From Oenanthe sinensis (taxonomy: Eukaryota; Streptophyta; Magnoliopsida; Apiales; Apiaceae), in contig CM053800.1 in assembly GCA_028671895.1 (NCBI GenBank), positions 25,255,886 through 25,319,885 on the forward strand: a stretch of 64,000 nucleotides of DNA, written 5' to 3'. The notes under the pieces are model-generated. The model searched no databases, was not told the DNA's origin, and saw only the letters and a list, made by a program, of their open reading frames with translations. Both the position numbers and the translations under genes were made by a program. Below, piece by piece: positions 35,000 to 46,553 of the stretch (the first letter of the stretch is position 1; each line of letters starts with the position of its first letter).

Positions 35000-35725
35000 T
35001 TTGGCCACCCAATTCGACTTCAGTCGAAGTCGATTTAGAAGTGGATTTTGTCTCTAGGTCGAACAAAAATTGAGGTCGTCCTTCGACCTGAAATCCAGCT
35101 CGAAAATATTTTTTTTTTCTTTTTTTTTTCTTCAAATTTTCCCAAATATCATTAATAAATAATAATATTTATTTTGGAATAATTAAATTTTGAATTTGGA
35201 GGTGTCTCACTCGGATAAAATGAGGCGTCCCACTTGGATAAATTTTATTCAAATAAAGTCCAACCCGGATATTAATTATTATTATTAAATAATAATAATT
35301 TATATTTATACCCAATTAATTTTTGGATAAATATTTCGTTGATTCAGGGTGTCCTACTCGGATAAAATGGGTGTCCCACTCGGATAAATTTTATTCAAAT
35401 AAAGTCCAACCCAGATTTTATTTATATTAATACCCAATTAATTTTCAAGTACCTTTCTCTCTCCTCCGACCTCATTTGAGGTCGAATTAACAGCGGATTT
35501 TGTCTCCAGGTCGAAGCCATTTCGAGGTCGATTTTCGACCTCAATTTCAGCTCGAATTTTTTTTTTTCTTTCAAATTTTTCCAGATATCATTAATAAATA
35601 ATAATATTTATTTTGGAATAATTTGATTTCGAATTTGGAAGTGTCCCACTCGGATAAAATTTTATTCAAATAAAGTCCAACCCGGATATTATTATTATTA
35701 TTAAATAATAATAATTTATATTCTT
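35000..35725. repeat. T array D: dispersed repeats with 'CCCACTCGGATAAA' blocks
   Basis: Two copies of a segment with 'TTCGACCTGAAATCCAGCTCG' or similar, then an oligo-T run, then 'ATATCATTAATAAATAATAA', lie at about 35040-35170 and 35480-35610. Each is followed by 'GTGTCCCACTCGGATAAA' and 'AAATAAAGTCCAACCCGGAT' blocks. It is a loose repeat about 440 bases long. Confidence 0.75.
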
Positions 35726-35734
35726 GTAGACCTG

Positions 35735-36500
35735 GATTGAGGGGTCTCATGTCTCATTTGACTGATTTGAGGGGCCTCGTGTCTCACTTGGCTGACTTGA
35801 GGGGTTTCAAACCTCACTTGTCATACTTGAAGGGTCTCAAACTTCGTCTGACTGACTTGAGGGGTTTCAAACCTCGTTTGAGCTGTAGGTCAAATAGACC
35901 TGGATTGAGGTCTAATAATCCTCAATTTCAAGCCCAGGTCGAATTTAACTAGCTTGAGGGTCTCATGCCTCATTTGAGCGACTTGAGGGGTCTCAAACCT
36001 CGCTTGACAGACTTGAAGGGTTTCAAACCTCGTCTGACTGACTTGAGGGGTTTCAAACCTTGTTTGAGCTGTAGGTCAAATAGACCTGGATTGAGGTCTA
36101 ATAAACCTCAATTTCAAGCCCAGGTCGAATTTGATTAGTTTGAGGGGCCTCAGGCCTCGTTTGAGTGACTTGAGGGGTCTCAAACCTCGTTTGACAGACT
36201 TGAAGGGTTTCAAACCTCGTTTGACTAACTTGAGGGGTGTCAGACCTCGTTTGAGTTGTAGGTCAAATAGACCTGGATTGAGGTCTAATAAACCTCAATT
36301 TCAAGCCCATGTCGAATTTGATTAGCTTGAGGGGCCTCAGGCCTCGTTAGACTTGAGTGGTCTCAAACCTCTTTTGACAGACTTGAAGGGTTTCAAACCT
36401 CGTCTGACTGACTTGAGGGGTGTCAGACCTCGTTTGAGCTGTAGGTCAAATAGACCTGGATTGAGGTCTAATAAACCTCAATTTCAAGCCCAGGTCGAAT
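35735..36500. repeat. T array E: 33-base repeat in a 180-190 base higher-order unit, four copies
   Basis: The subunit is GACTTGAGGGGTCTCAAACC followed by TCGTTTGACT. Every few subunits a fixed block CTGTAGGTCAAATAGACCTG occurs, at about 35882, 36069, 36258 and 36440. Many subunits are near-palindromic (GAGGGGTCTCAAACCTC). Confidence 0.88.
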
Positions 36501-37030
36501 TTGGCTTCCAAGGGGCTGAATTGAGGTCGATGTGTCCTTCAAGGTTTGACCTCCCATAGACCTGGACCGAGGTCAATGAGCCCTACAGGGTTCGACACTG
36601 AGATTGTTTTCGACCTCGTTTGGAGTCGAATCAGGCCTCAAAATCCTTTGAGGTCGAAATGTCTTGGGGCCTCATGGCTCTGTAATCTTCGACTTGGAAT
36701 GAGGTCGATGAGCCCTACAGGGTTTGACCTCCCATCGACCTGGACCGAGGTCGATGAGCCCTACAGGGTTTGACCTCCCATCTACTTGGAATGAGGTCGA
36801 ACTAACACTTATTTTTCCTTTCAGGTCAAAATGTCTTACTGAGATTGTTTTCGACCTTGTTTAAAGTCGAATTAGGCCTCAAAATCCTTTGAGGTCGAAA
36901 TGTCTTGGGGCCTCATGGCTCTATAATCTTCGATTTGAAATCAGGTCGGTGAGCCCTACAGGGTTTGACCTCCCATCGACTTGGAATGAGGTCGAATTGT
37001 GCTCCCAAGGGGCTGGTCTGTCAAGACCTC
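36501..37030. repeat. T array F: GAGGTCGA units with 'GAGCCCTACAGGGTTTGACC'
   Basis: At least four copies of a 'GAGGTCGATGAGCCCTACAG' type unit are mixed with 'CCTCAAAATCCTTTGAGGTC' palindromic blocks at about 36637 and 36878. The half-site is the one used in array A, 3 kb away. Confidence 0.85.
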
Positions 37031-37435
37031 AATGTCGTGTGCCTAAGAGTATAGACGTAGCTTTTCCGTTTACTACTCGTGTTGGCCATGCATGGCTTTT
37101 ATCTTTTATTCTCGTACCTTTAACCCCTTCAGTACTCGGCACTTTTATTACGTTCATGCATTCTCTTTTGCATTTTTACGTTATGTGCATTGGTACAAAG
37201 TTGTTTTCGTGTTTAATAATAACATAACAAAAGAGTTCAAGGATACTAAATAAACTTTCATTGAAATATCTTGAAGTATATCTTCATGTCCAAGAGGGTT
37301 CTACCCTTACATAATAATAAGCTACTTCCCACTTGGGGTTACAACTTCTTGATTCCTAATGGTTCCATAGAACCTTATTTCTACTTAATAATCCTTCTAA
37401 ATATAACCCTTGAAGGAGATGCCTAGTACTTCCAC
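37031..37435 (-). other. T spacer between arrays and protease
   Basis: About 400 bases of unique-looking sequence without a credible frame on the element strand. I find no trace of RT motifs here. Confidence 0.6.
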
Positions 37436-38366
37436 GTATCCGCACCTTCGATCGGGAGTACTTGCCCCCCGACTCCGTCGGACCTTAACGAGGCTACATA
37501 ACATTTCCTTGCCATCTTCTGGTCTCCTTTCTCCTCACCAACACCATTGGAAATTTAAGTTTGAGGTGGTAAGTTGAGGCAACAGCCTTGAACGCATGTA
37601 TCCCTGTTCGTCCGAGGATCCCATTGTAAGAGGACACAACCTTGATCACGAGAAAGTTCAGCATTTGAGTGGACTCATGGGGCACCTGCCCTATAGTCAC
37701 AGGCAATCGAATGGTTCCCTCCACCTTAGACTTGACTCCATTGAACCCGTATATAGGCATGTCAGAGGGAGTCAGTTGAGAGTCGGTGTACCCCATTTTG
37801 AGGTATGCATTATGGAACAGGATGTCTACTGAAGCTCCACTATCCACAAGGATTCGTTTTACCGAAGAGTTGCCTATCACAGGTATTATGACCAACGGGT
37901 CATCATGGGGGAAGTTCACCCCTTTCAAATCAGAATCATCAAAAGAAATTGATACTTCGCTCCTTGCACTCTTTGGTGCTTCCCCCACAAGTTGTAGAAC
38001 TTGCCGGGCATAAGCCTTTCTCGAGTTTCTTGAAGTCTCAGCCGCTGTTGGACCTCCAGAGATCACATTTATTACTGGGCCTCGAGGCTGTATTCTCTTA
38101 TCACGGTCATCATAATCCCTTCGTTGTTCATTATAGTGTCGATCATCATTGTTGTTTCTATCATCTTCTTTGATAAACTTTCTGAGTTTTCCCCTTCTGA
38201 TCAAGAATTCAATCTCATCTTTCAACTGCCTACAATTATCTGTGTCATGTCCAACATCCTTGTGAAACTTACAATACAAATTCAAATTCATCTTCTTAGG
38301 ATCAGTCCTTAGTGGCTTCGGCCTTTGAAGTTCTCTATCTTTCTCAAATGTCCAACATGATCTCAC
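37436..38366 (-). pseudogene. T gag zinc knuckle and aspartic protease
   Basis: The piece 37494-38366 opens in the zinc-knuckle part of gag: 'YCKFHKDVGHDTDNCRQLK' near 38250, a Cys-x3-His-x4-His-x4-Cys-type site. A basic region follows, then the protease with ILVDSGAS near 37850 and a flap- and hydrophobic-rich C half ending 'SSYNGILGR'. A further frameshift near 37552 separates a final stretch typical of Tat-like elements ('GDQKMARKCY'), which ends at about 37436. The protease active-site triplet is intact. No RT follows. Confidence 0.85.
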
Positions 38367-39840
38367 TTCTTGGTGAGTTTAGCCTTGCATACTCGGTGAA
38401 CCTAGACCCTGGGCCAACCGTCCTCGAGGTATAGTCGGAGTCTTTATTGGTTCTAGGATACTTATCCTCAACATCATTCTCATCCTCGATATCATACTGA
38501 TCTTGCTTACGTTTTTTGCTACTCCACTCGTTTCTGAACGAGTTGGTAGTCTTCTTCAAGCTTTCTTCAGCCTTGATATACTTTCCAGCTCTCTCTTGGA
38601 GCTCATTCATACTTTCTGGAGCCTTCTTGGCTAAAGACCTCCTGAAGTTCTCGTCTGAGGTCCCTTGTTGTAGGGCTATCATAGCTACATTCTGGTCTAG
38701 GTCAGGGACCTTCAAGGCCTCCTTGGTGAATCTGTTCATATAGTCCCTCAGGGATTCATTCTTTCCCTGATACATATTCATTAGTGAAGCTGAGCTCTTC
38801 TCATGAGTCTTGCTGCTGATAAACTGACCAACAAAGGCCCTGCTTAGATCTTTGAATGACCCAACAGAGTTAGGGGGTAGTCGACTAAACCACCTTTGAG
38901 CCATACCACTCAGGGTTTGAGGGAACGCCCTACACTTGATGGCATCATTGACGGGTTGTAGCAGCAGTGCATTAGAGAACGTGAGAACATGGTTTGAGGG
39001 ATCTCCCGTTCCATCATAGGCAATGATTGTAGGCATCTTAAACTTCCTTGATATCTTCTCCTTCATAATATTCTCTGTGAAGGGGGGTGTGGGATCATCA
39101 GGATCTCCAAGCGGCAATAAGTCTTGGGGGTCAGCCCTAACATGGCTTGTCTTTGTTTGCCTCCTTGTCAGGGGTTCATCTAGATCTATCACATATGCAT
39201 TCCTTGTTGATCCTCCAGCCCCCTCAGCTCTCGGGCGTTGTTGCCTTGCTAGCTCCCTTTCCAGGTCTTTTCTTAGTCGTTGAGCTTCAGCCTCATGACC
39301 TCGTATCCTCTCTTGTAGGTTTGTGGAGTCATTGTTTTAAGGCCCTCGGGGCTGGGTACTCCTCCCTTGAAGGGGCTCCTTTCTAGGTCACCTCCTTTTA
39401 GGATTAACGTCCTCATCAGTCGTTTCATCATCATTCGAGTAGGGTCCAGAAAAATCTTGGTTCCCCTGACGTGAGCTATGTGGGGGCAGCAAACCTTGCT
39501 CATAAGAGGGCTCATAGTTAGGTGGAAGCCCATATTGAGGGTTCCTAGGCAACACCGTAGTGGAGACCTGCAATGGGAGAGGAGCAACAAAAGTAGTATT
39601 GAGGGGTGAAATTACCTGGAGTGGAGGGACAGAGGCATGGATTGACATGTCAGGATCGGAAGGATGATCGATGACGCTCAGGGGTCCATTACGACGGGTG
39701 CTTGTTTCAGGGTCCTCAACGGAGGTGGTTGGGACAACAGCTCCTTGTTCCTGAGTTACGGTAAGAGTAACGTTGGTGTCATCAGTGGTGTCAAGGATCT
39801 CTCCTTCGAGGGTGCTCGCGGTACTTCGTGTTCTTGCCAT
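38344..39840 (-). pseudogene. T gag (capsid region)
   Basis: It starts at the ATG at 39840 (Met-Ala-Arg-Thr-Arg), 18 bases after the primer site. The first 150 codons are low in structure and rich in Thr, Pro and Ser. Frameshifts near 39390 and 39335 interrupt it. A short coiled-coil-like segment ('LQERIRGHEAEAQRLRKDL') leads into the Ty3 gag domain near 39030-38600 with 'AYDGTGDPSNHV', 'CRAFPQTLSGMAQRWFSRLP' and 'SLRDYMNRF' blocks. The third frameshift, near 38355, joins the zinc-knuckle piece. This gag type is common in the Tat/Ogre branch of Ty3/gypsy. Confidence 0.87.
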
Positions 39841-39857
39841 GGTTGTTATTCTTGATT

Positions 39858-39875
39858 CCCACAGACGGCGCCAAA
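39858..39875 (-). other. T primer binding site
   Basis: TTTGGCGCCGTCTGTGGG on the element strand, directly at the LTR end. This start is common in plant Ty3/gypsy elements; I do not name the tRNA. Confidence 0.8.
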
Positions 39876-40563
39876 TGTTACGGATCAAAAACGAGGTGTT
39901 TTTAATACGTAATTAATGCTAGGGTTTGGGGGAGCTTCGAGCTTTAATGGCTGCACTAACGTTTCGTGACTAACTCGGGTCCTCGTTAACTGCCTACGTA
40001 TCTCTGTTGTGTTTAGAGAATCAAGCCAAAAACGTAGTTCTAATGTTGAGGGGTTAGGCCCTTTATATAGGCGCACGAGGGCCTTTGAATCAGATTAGAA
40101 TTAGGAGACTTGGGGACCAAATCTCCTAGTGACGTAAGGTTGTTGTAACCTCTTAGGAATGAGAGCCCTCGTTGGACTCTAGCATGTGAGGTTTATCTTT
40201 GAGATTCGGCTTCTAGAGCCTTCCATAGATGATGGGTCTCGTAGGACTCTTCAAGCCTTTAATTGAGGCTTTATTAATTAACTACGAAATTAATTAATAA
40301 ATAGGGTTTCTAGATCCTTCTAGGATTAGGGCCTTCAACAGACTTCTTGGGTATTTACTGAGTAATTAATTAATAACAAAGGCTTAATGGGCCTATGGCT
40401 TCAACAGAGCTTGTGGGCTGGACTTATAAATCCAGTTGATCCTTGGATTTATTTTCCTTGTTCGTTTCAAGGGTCCAAGCCTATGGACCATGCTAGGTCT
40501 AATAAATGAAATAATAAATGCTATATTTATTATTTCCTTAGGGCTATTTTTTTACCCATATCA
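39876..40563 (-). repeat. T 5' LTR
   Basis: It is the partner of 32475-33181. It has lost about 20 bases within a TTAATTAATTA-rich run near 40360. The element-strand TATATAAA lies at 40062-40069. Confidence 0.93.
40062..40069 (-). promoter_or_regulatory. Probable TATA box of the T 5' LTR
   Basis: TATATAAA on the element strand, followed by GGGCC; identical in the other LTR at 32661-32668. Confidence 0.65.
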
Positions 40564-40568
40564 ATTAT
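40564..40568. repeat. Target site duplication of T, right copy (ATTAT)
   Basis: It matches 32470-32474. Confidence 0.9.
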
Positions 40569-41120
40569 AAATTTTACTTAGTTTATTTTATAAATTTAAT
40601 AAAGTTTAAAGTTTAAATTTATTAAACAAATTTTGGTCCATTTTTTTTAAAGGCAGTAGAGCAAAACCATGAATTAACTTGGTTAGTTGACTTTGATGAA
40701 TTCACGCGACCTACTGAATTCGTTACGCCTGCTCTGAGCCTTTACTGTGTGCAGCGCCACGAAAAAAAAATTGAATGAGCGCAACTTGAATTTTGGTATA
40801 TACCAAAGTTATGGCGCCACGAAAATAAAGGTTTTTTTGTTTGGCGCAACTTACATGTGTCGCCGGAACTTATCAACAAAAGCTAGTTAGTACCCTAAGT
40901 TTTGCACCCTTTAGTTTTTAATTTTTATTTTAGATTTATTTATTTTTCCAGAAATTTTAAAATTCTTAAAAACTAAATTTTTTCTTAAATATTAATTTAC
41001 GATATTTTAATTTTTAAGAAAATTTGAAATTCTTAAAAATTAATTTGTTGTATATTTTTATTTTTGATTAATTTATTTTCTAAGAAAATTAAAAATTCTG
41101 TAAATTTAAATTGTTCTTAA
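40569..41120 (+). other. X2 leader, second part
   Basis: AT-rich and non-coding. It holds four GGCGC-type motifs (about 40754, 40786, 40813 and 40842) that resemble those of the X2 LTR, including one followed by AACTTACATG, where the LTR has CACTTACATG. Confidence 0.65.
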
Positions 41121-42223
41121 ATATTAATTCGAGGGTGCTCAAGGATTTGTAGATGAAGATTTTTCCGGGTATCAAAGACAATTAAAATTGACTGAAGATT
41201 ATCCAATGAAGTTAATTCTGGAACAGACTGAAGAAGATGTGGTATTAATTTCCTCAGAGGTTTACTCCATAGGATCCCACTAATATTTTGGAAGCTGCAA
41301 AAGAAGAGATTGATTTGGGTACAGTTTTTGGTTGATTTGAGTTGTATTTTTGGATGAAAAATCTAAGGGGTTTGAAGTAGTGAAGGTAAACAGACTAGAC
41401 TACCTAGAATCACAGTACAAGCCTTAAAGTTTATTCTACTGGGAAATTACAGGAAGTTCGTGCTAACACTGCAGATCATTTGGAACACAGGATTACAACC
41501 AATAGTGATTTAAGGATACAACCACATTGTCTGTAAAAGACATGTATGTGCTGAAGGCCTATGAACTAGAACAAGAGCTGAAGAAGAATTTTTTTAGTAA
41601 AACAGGTTTTTAGCATATCCACTGTATTTGTGACCCAAGAACCAAATTTGATTGACGTCAAGGTTGAGAACCTCTGAACAAAAACGGAATGATCCTTGAA
41701 GCTGAATTGAAGATGTAGCAGCTCGAGGTAGTGGTCAAGGTGTTGAATTTGTCACTTTGGAATATCTTGAGAACTGGACTGCAAGTCAAGCCTGCAGGGC
41801 AACAGGAAGTTCAGTGACATCAGATTAAGACGGAATCCAAATTCTTAATCTAAGGTCATTACCTATAGATTCCATAAAGGAGATTTTTAAGACCAGATCA
41901 AGAGGCGGTTGCAAGACAGGTATGGTTTATATTTGAAAGACAAGAGCAGGGGTTTGCTACACAGTTTGAAGAAGCCTGTACAAGCAAAAGATGACAGACA
42001 CTGTGTTGGGTTGAAGCAAGAATCTCAGGCATTAGTGGGGATGCAGCAAGGGAAAGCATTTATTGGTGAATTTAAATGCAAGGCTGATTCTATCAGTGAC
42101 AGTGATGAACCAAATGGATATCTGGCATCAATGACCAACACTAGAGATGAATCACTAAGCACTTTACAGGTACACATTCTAACTAGTATACGTTTATCTA
42201 ATTCAGAATTGTATGATTATTAG
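41121..42223 (+). pseudogene. X2 gag remnant
   Basis: Only the end is convincing. The 104-codon stretch 41909-42223 ends with 'KGKAFIGEFKCKADSISDSD', followed by a block like 'GYLASM'. That parallels the gag tails of S ('KAFVTEEKDWAAEDSDSEEY', 'LALM') and R. The upstream part has no unbroken frame and only a weak resemblance in its acidic composition. I read it as a strongly decayed gag. Confidence 0.5.
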
Positions 42224-42989
42224 GTATTGAAATGTATTATATTCTTGTCAGCATGTTAGCATCTTAGGACTTAAATGCTTAATTGATTGCTAAGAATAAG
42301 ATTGCATGCTAGGATTCATGAGTTTAATTAGTATATTTCGTACTTGATTTTATATGCAGTAAAATGAATATCTAGAATTAGATAGGGTGTTCTAGACGGT
42401 TAGGTGTATCCCTAAAATATTTGTTGGAACTTGATTTAAATCTTCTGTGATTTAATACATCTGCTAATGTTGTGAAAATTGCTAAATAGACAAACAGGTC
42501 ATAGATCAGATATATTATATTTGCTCTTATTGTGATAAATGACTTGATAAGTATATGTGGAATTTGATATTGCTTATAATGTTTTATTCAAATATTCTGC
42601 ATATTCTTGAATTGTTTATGTACTTATTTTCACATGATTTGCTCGCACTCATATAGTTGCACTTAAATGTCATATCATATTATGTATTGCTTGTTAGGGA
42701 TAGAATAACAAAAGATGGTAGAATTATCTAAATAGTCAGTATCATTTGTTGATTCGAGGATTAATCTAAAACTGACTTAGGTAATTAGAGATAGTTAAAA
42801 ATGTTAGACAACAACATAAATGGATGATTATTGGCATTGTTATGAGCAACAAAGCCAAACTGGTTTCTACAGGTTAATATCAAGTAGAAGGTATCGATGA
42901 TGATGGAAACATAATCTTCGGGACTTTCCAGATCAAACAGTAAGCACCGGTGATGAGACTTGATCCTTTTAGGACCTAACAATTGGGCC
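42224..42989 (+). other. X2 stretch where protease and integrase would be expected
   Basis: AT-rich, with no protease or integrase motif on either strand. Either these domains were deleted and replaced, or they have decayed beyond sight. Confidence 0.5.
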
Positions 42990-43980
42990 TAACAATATGA
43001 GGACCTATCAGAGTTAGGGATTAAAGCAAATCGTCAAGGACATGGTATGACACTCTAACTAGGTTATTACTTGAAAATGATTTTGGTAGAGTCATTATAC
43101 ACATATATCTCTAAGAATACAAGGCACACACATAATGTAATATATGTGCAAGTATACCATGATCATATTATATGTGGGTCTACTAATGAAAATTTGGCAA
43201 GAGATATTTGATAAGTTAATGCAGAGTAGGTATAACATGAGTATGTTGGAAGAGTTGTAATTCATTTTGGATTACAATTAATTCAAAAGAATGATGACAA
43301 TTAAAGTAAGTCAATGATCTTTTGAAAATACGCAATTTGGAAGATTCTAGACGTGCCAAGACTTCTTGCCAATAGACCACTAAGCTTGATCAGTGAAAAT
43401 TAGGTATATGAACTGAAGTGACAAGCTATAGAGGTATGATCAGCTCATTACTTATTGAAGTGCATAAAGACCATATATTTTATTCTCGGTATGCCTATGT
43501 GCAAGTTTCCAAGTGGATACTAGAGAATCTTATCTTATAGCTAAGTTATGAATTGTTATATATCTTAGGGGATCACCAATTCTTAGAATCAGGTACCCTA
43601 AAGATACTAGGTTTAACCTAATTGGCTATATAGATATAGATAATGCAGGTTGTAAGAAAGACAGAGAAGTCATTCCTAGAAGTTGTCAATTTCGTGGAAG
43701 AGGTTGATTTCTTGTAGAAATGAGAGAAAGCATTCAACACACATAGTTGCAGGAAAGGCTAAACTTAAAGCAACCTGTGAATGTGATGTTCTGATCTTCT
43801 AAACAAGGAAACTTCTTCAATTCCAACAACTCTGTTGAACACTCTCTATACCACTTAAGGAACAAGCTCATGGACAACAGGTATCATTTCTTTTGAGATT
43901 GTCCTTAGTAGAATCACTTGTAGATCTTTGTTAAATAACTTGATGAATTTATTTTATATAAATTGGTTAGTGAACTTGGG
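42990..43980 (+). pseudogene. X2 pol remnant: RT and RNase H
   Basis: It begins with a 'LKQIVKDMV'-like stretch that corresponds to 'LKQTPRAWY' of S. Then come 'YVQVYHDHIICGSTNENLAR' near 43130-43205, where the YVDD motif is degraded to Tyr-His-Asp-His, and a 'MQSRYNMS' block near 43220. An 'SYRGMI' block near 43430, 'FQVDTRESYLI' near 43505, 'TRFNLIGYIDIDNAGCKKD' near 43605 and RNase H traces to 43760 follow. It is about 90% alike to X1 29431-30274 by eye. Confidence 0.82.
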
Positions 43981-45805
43981 ATATTATTTATTAGCATATA
44001 TGTTGGAAATCCCATCTGCAGGAATTCTCAAATGAGTTCACAAGTATTAAATCGTCCATATTTAAAGCACTTGTGAATTTATTTTTAAATCCAGTACCTC
44101 AAACTTTTTGCTATTAGTTTAATTATCATGCTTACAATGTTATATGCATATGTGGTAGTTAAATTATTTAGCATAAGTTAGCAGCATAATTATTTGTATG
44201 TTAAATATTTGATGAGTATTAGTCAAAGATATCTTACTTAATTGCTATGATATTTTACTATGATATTTTTAAATATTTTATTATAAATAATTGTGACACT
44301 TTTAGTATTAGTGATATTATTTAGAATTTATGTTCTAAGTAATCAATGTTTATTTCAAAAATCACTAATATTGAAAGCTGAAGTATTTTCTAAGTCATGT
44401 ATATAAGATTCTCAATATTTTATATACTTAGAAAATATTTCTAAAATTTGATTTTATTTGCGAGGAATTGTAATTAGGATCACAAGTATTAAATGTTAAT
44501 ATTTAAAGGATTTGTGAATTTCTATTCAACTATTTTCTCGAGCTTACGTATATCAATAATAATTGTTATGAGTATAATTGTAATATGCTAGAGTGACAAC
44601 TATTAGATATAGTGTAGGAAGTTATATGCTAATATTCAATCTTATGAATATTTAGTATTTAGCGAAATTATTTTTTCTTATTAAAATTATGGATTGAAGC
44701 AATTCAATAATTATTAGTTTCATAATTTTGATTTGATAAAATATTAGAAGCATAATTTCTAGCATTTTGATATTATTGATAAATATCAAATAATGATATT
44801 TTGTTAATATTTCCATGCAATTAATTGTGATATTTTTAATATTAGAGATAATACAAGTTATTTATCTAAAATCACTAATAATAAAAATATGTCTCAATGC
44901 TTATTGTTCTACTGAATAATTGCCACATATTATTTGATTTATATATGCATGTCTGTGGTAACTGTTTAGTATTACATAAGTATTACTATTAGTTTTCATT
45001 CTTTAACTGAATTTTGAACCTGAATGTATTAAAAAGAAATTTTTATCTGTTTCTTTTTCAAAACGTTTTATTAAAAGATACATTCCCTTTCTACCAGTTT
45101 TAGAGAAGAAAACATCAAAACTTCTTTTTTAAAAATCGTTTGATTTACAGCCCTACTTTATTTTCCCAAACCTAGGGTGTGAATCAAATTTTTCTTGAGG
45201 ATAATTTTTCTCCAATCTCAAAATCTTTTATCCTCTCCCAAAAGCTAGTTTTAAAAGTTTTATCTTAAAAAGCTTTTTCTCTCTTAATTTTTTCCTATAA
45301 AGTGGCAGCAACTTTGTGACTGTTATTTTATTCGGAGATATTATTTTTAACTTGAGGTATCAATCACTTATAAAATGATTTGTTTTTAAACACTTGTTTC
45401 AATGTATGTTTCACATTGATTCATAGTACCAAAACAGTGGTTGTTGCTTTGAAGACCTTGTACTGTATTGTTAAGCATTCATTCACCCCAGTTGTCATAT
45501 TTTTATTTTAGGTCGGGGATACTATCAGGTGGACGAAAATGATATAAATCAGAATTGCATTATGAGTCGGAAAATCATAGTCTTCTATCTGATAAGGATG
45601 TTTTGCGAAACTATTTTCAAAACTTACAGTAATTAGGTTTTAAAGGAAAATAGTCATTTTATTGAGATAGAATTTGGTAAGAGAGTTGAATTTCTTCTTT
45701 GGTATAAATTCCCGCTTTTTATTATGGGAAGTTTGACTTATAAGAAATTCATAAGGGATAAAATTTTTCTCTGATACACATTCTCGCGTTTTATTATGGG
45801 ATAAG
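43981..45805 (+). other. X2 long AT-rich non-coding region after pol
   Basis: No coding frame. It is homologous to X1 at 62535-64000. Two related modules start at about 44020 and 44461 (both CACAAGTATTAAAT, then TTTAAAG, then TTGTGAATTT). Each contains a separated inverted repeat of TAGTGAT/ATCACTA type (about 44308 with 44363, and 44840 with 44872). Confidence 0.7.
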
Positions 45806-45810
45806 TATCT
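45806..45810. repeat. Target site duplication of S, left copy (TATCT)
   Basis: TATCT precedes TGTTAGGAAT and recurs at 58694-58698. Confidence 0.93.
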
Positions 45811-45882
45811 TGTTAGGAATCTACATGTAATTTGATGATAACATTAATCTTAGAATCATAGAAATTTTATTTGATGTAACTG

Positions 45883-46378
45883 ATCAATTGATATGAAAGT
45901 TATAAATATCAATTGTTCAAGAAACCATTTATCAATTGAAGTGTTTATCTGAATCAACTGATAATTTGGATAGTAGCATAGGTGTACTTAGTTTATTTCA
46001 ATCGATAAGGTGTAAATCAATTGATATTTTATTCATCAATTGATGTTAGAGTCGATTGATATAGATCATCAATTGATGCGTGAATTAAACTGTCAAATTG
46101 TAATTATATGAAGACAGGAAATTACACAAGTGAAGGATGATCAATTGATATTGAAGCATCGATGGATGAGAGATCAATCGAAGAAACCAAGTCAAGAGTT
46201 GAAGACCATCAACTGATGTGAAGACCCATCGATTGATGTATCGATTGATATCATTTATCAATCGATAAGGCAACTTACTTATCAATCGATGGATATCAAG
46301 ATCGATCGAAGAACATTATCAGTTGATGAATTAAGGAAGAGTCAATTGATATGCTTAATAGCAAATTATCAATTGACT
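45883..46378. repeat. TCAATYGAT motif array in the S 5' LTR
   Basis: About 21 copies of TCAATTGAT, TCAATCGAT, TCGATTGAT, TCAACTGAT or TCGATGGAT lie in 496 bases, mostly 15-30 bases apart. Most are palindromic or nearly so, so both strands carry the motif. The other LTR repeats the array at about 57653-58149. Confidence 0.9.
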
Positions 46379-46553
46379 GTGACAAAAAGGCAATCTGTCA
46401 GAGATCCAAAAAGGCAAAAGAACACCTATGGAAGACAGTCTATGATGGTTGTGAAGACTCAATCAGAAGCTGTCTTTCAAACCTTTATTCTAAAATAGAA
46501 AAAGGTAAAAGGAAGGTAGGTAGAAACAATCCTAGAATATGAATTGTAAAATC

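Larger units (their letters stand above)
32475..40563 (-). mobile_element. Element T: Ty3/gypsy-type gag-protease element without RT or integrase
   Basis: Nearly identical LTRs (707 and 688 bases), a TTTGGCGCCGTCTGTGGG primer site, a polypurine tract and an ATTAT target duplication define a complete element. On the minus strand it has a gag of the Tat/Ogre-like Ty3 type and a DSG protease. No RT, RNase H or integrase follows; about 4.2 kb of stacked minisatellites lie between protease and 3' LTR. That makes it a non-autonomous element of the kind called TR-GAG or LARD. The LTRs show about four or five substitutions and one deletion of about 20 bases, so it is young. Confidence 0.92.

Noticed and set aside
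35737..36559. Open frames with 11-residue Leu-Arg-Gly repeats in T array E
   Set aside because: The 33-base unit is a multiple of three, so a frame without stops stays open by itself. They are antisense to the element, and similar chance frames occur in array B.
42171..42780. Possible intron in X2 (CAG|GTACAC near 42168, AT-rich stretch after it)
   Set aside because: The gag before it is decayed and no matching downstream exon frame can be read, so the signal is no better than chance.
42785..42982. 65-codon minus-strand open frame in X2
   Set aside because: It has no recognisable motif and lies antisense to the element, just upstream of the RT remnant.
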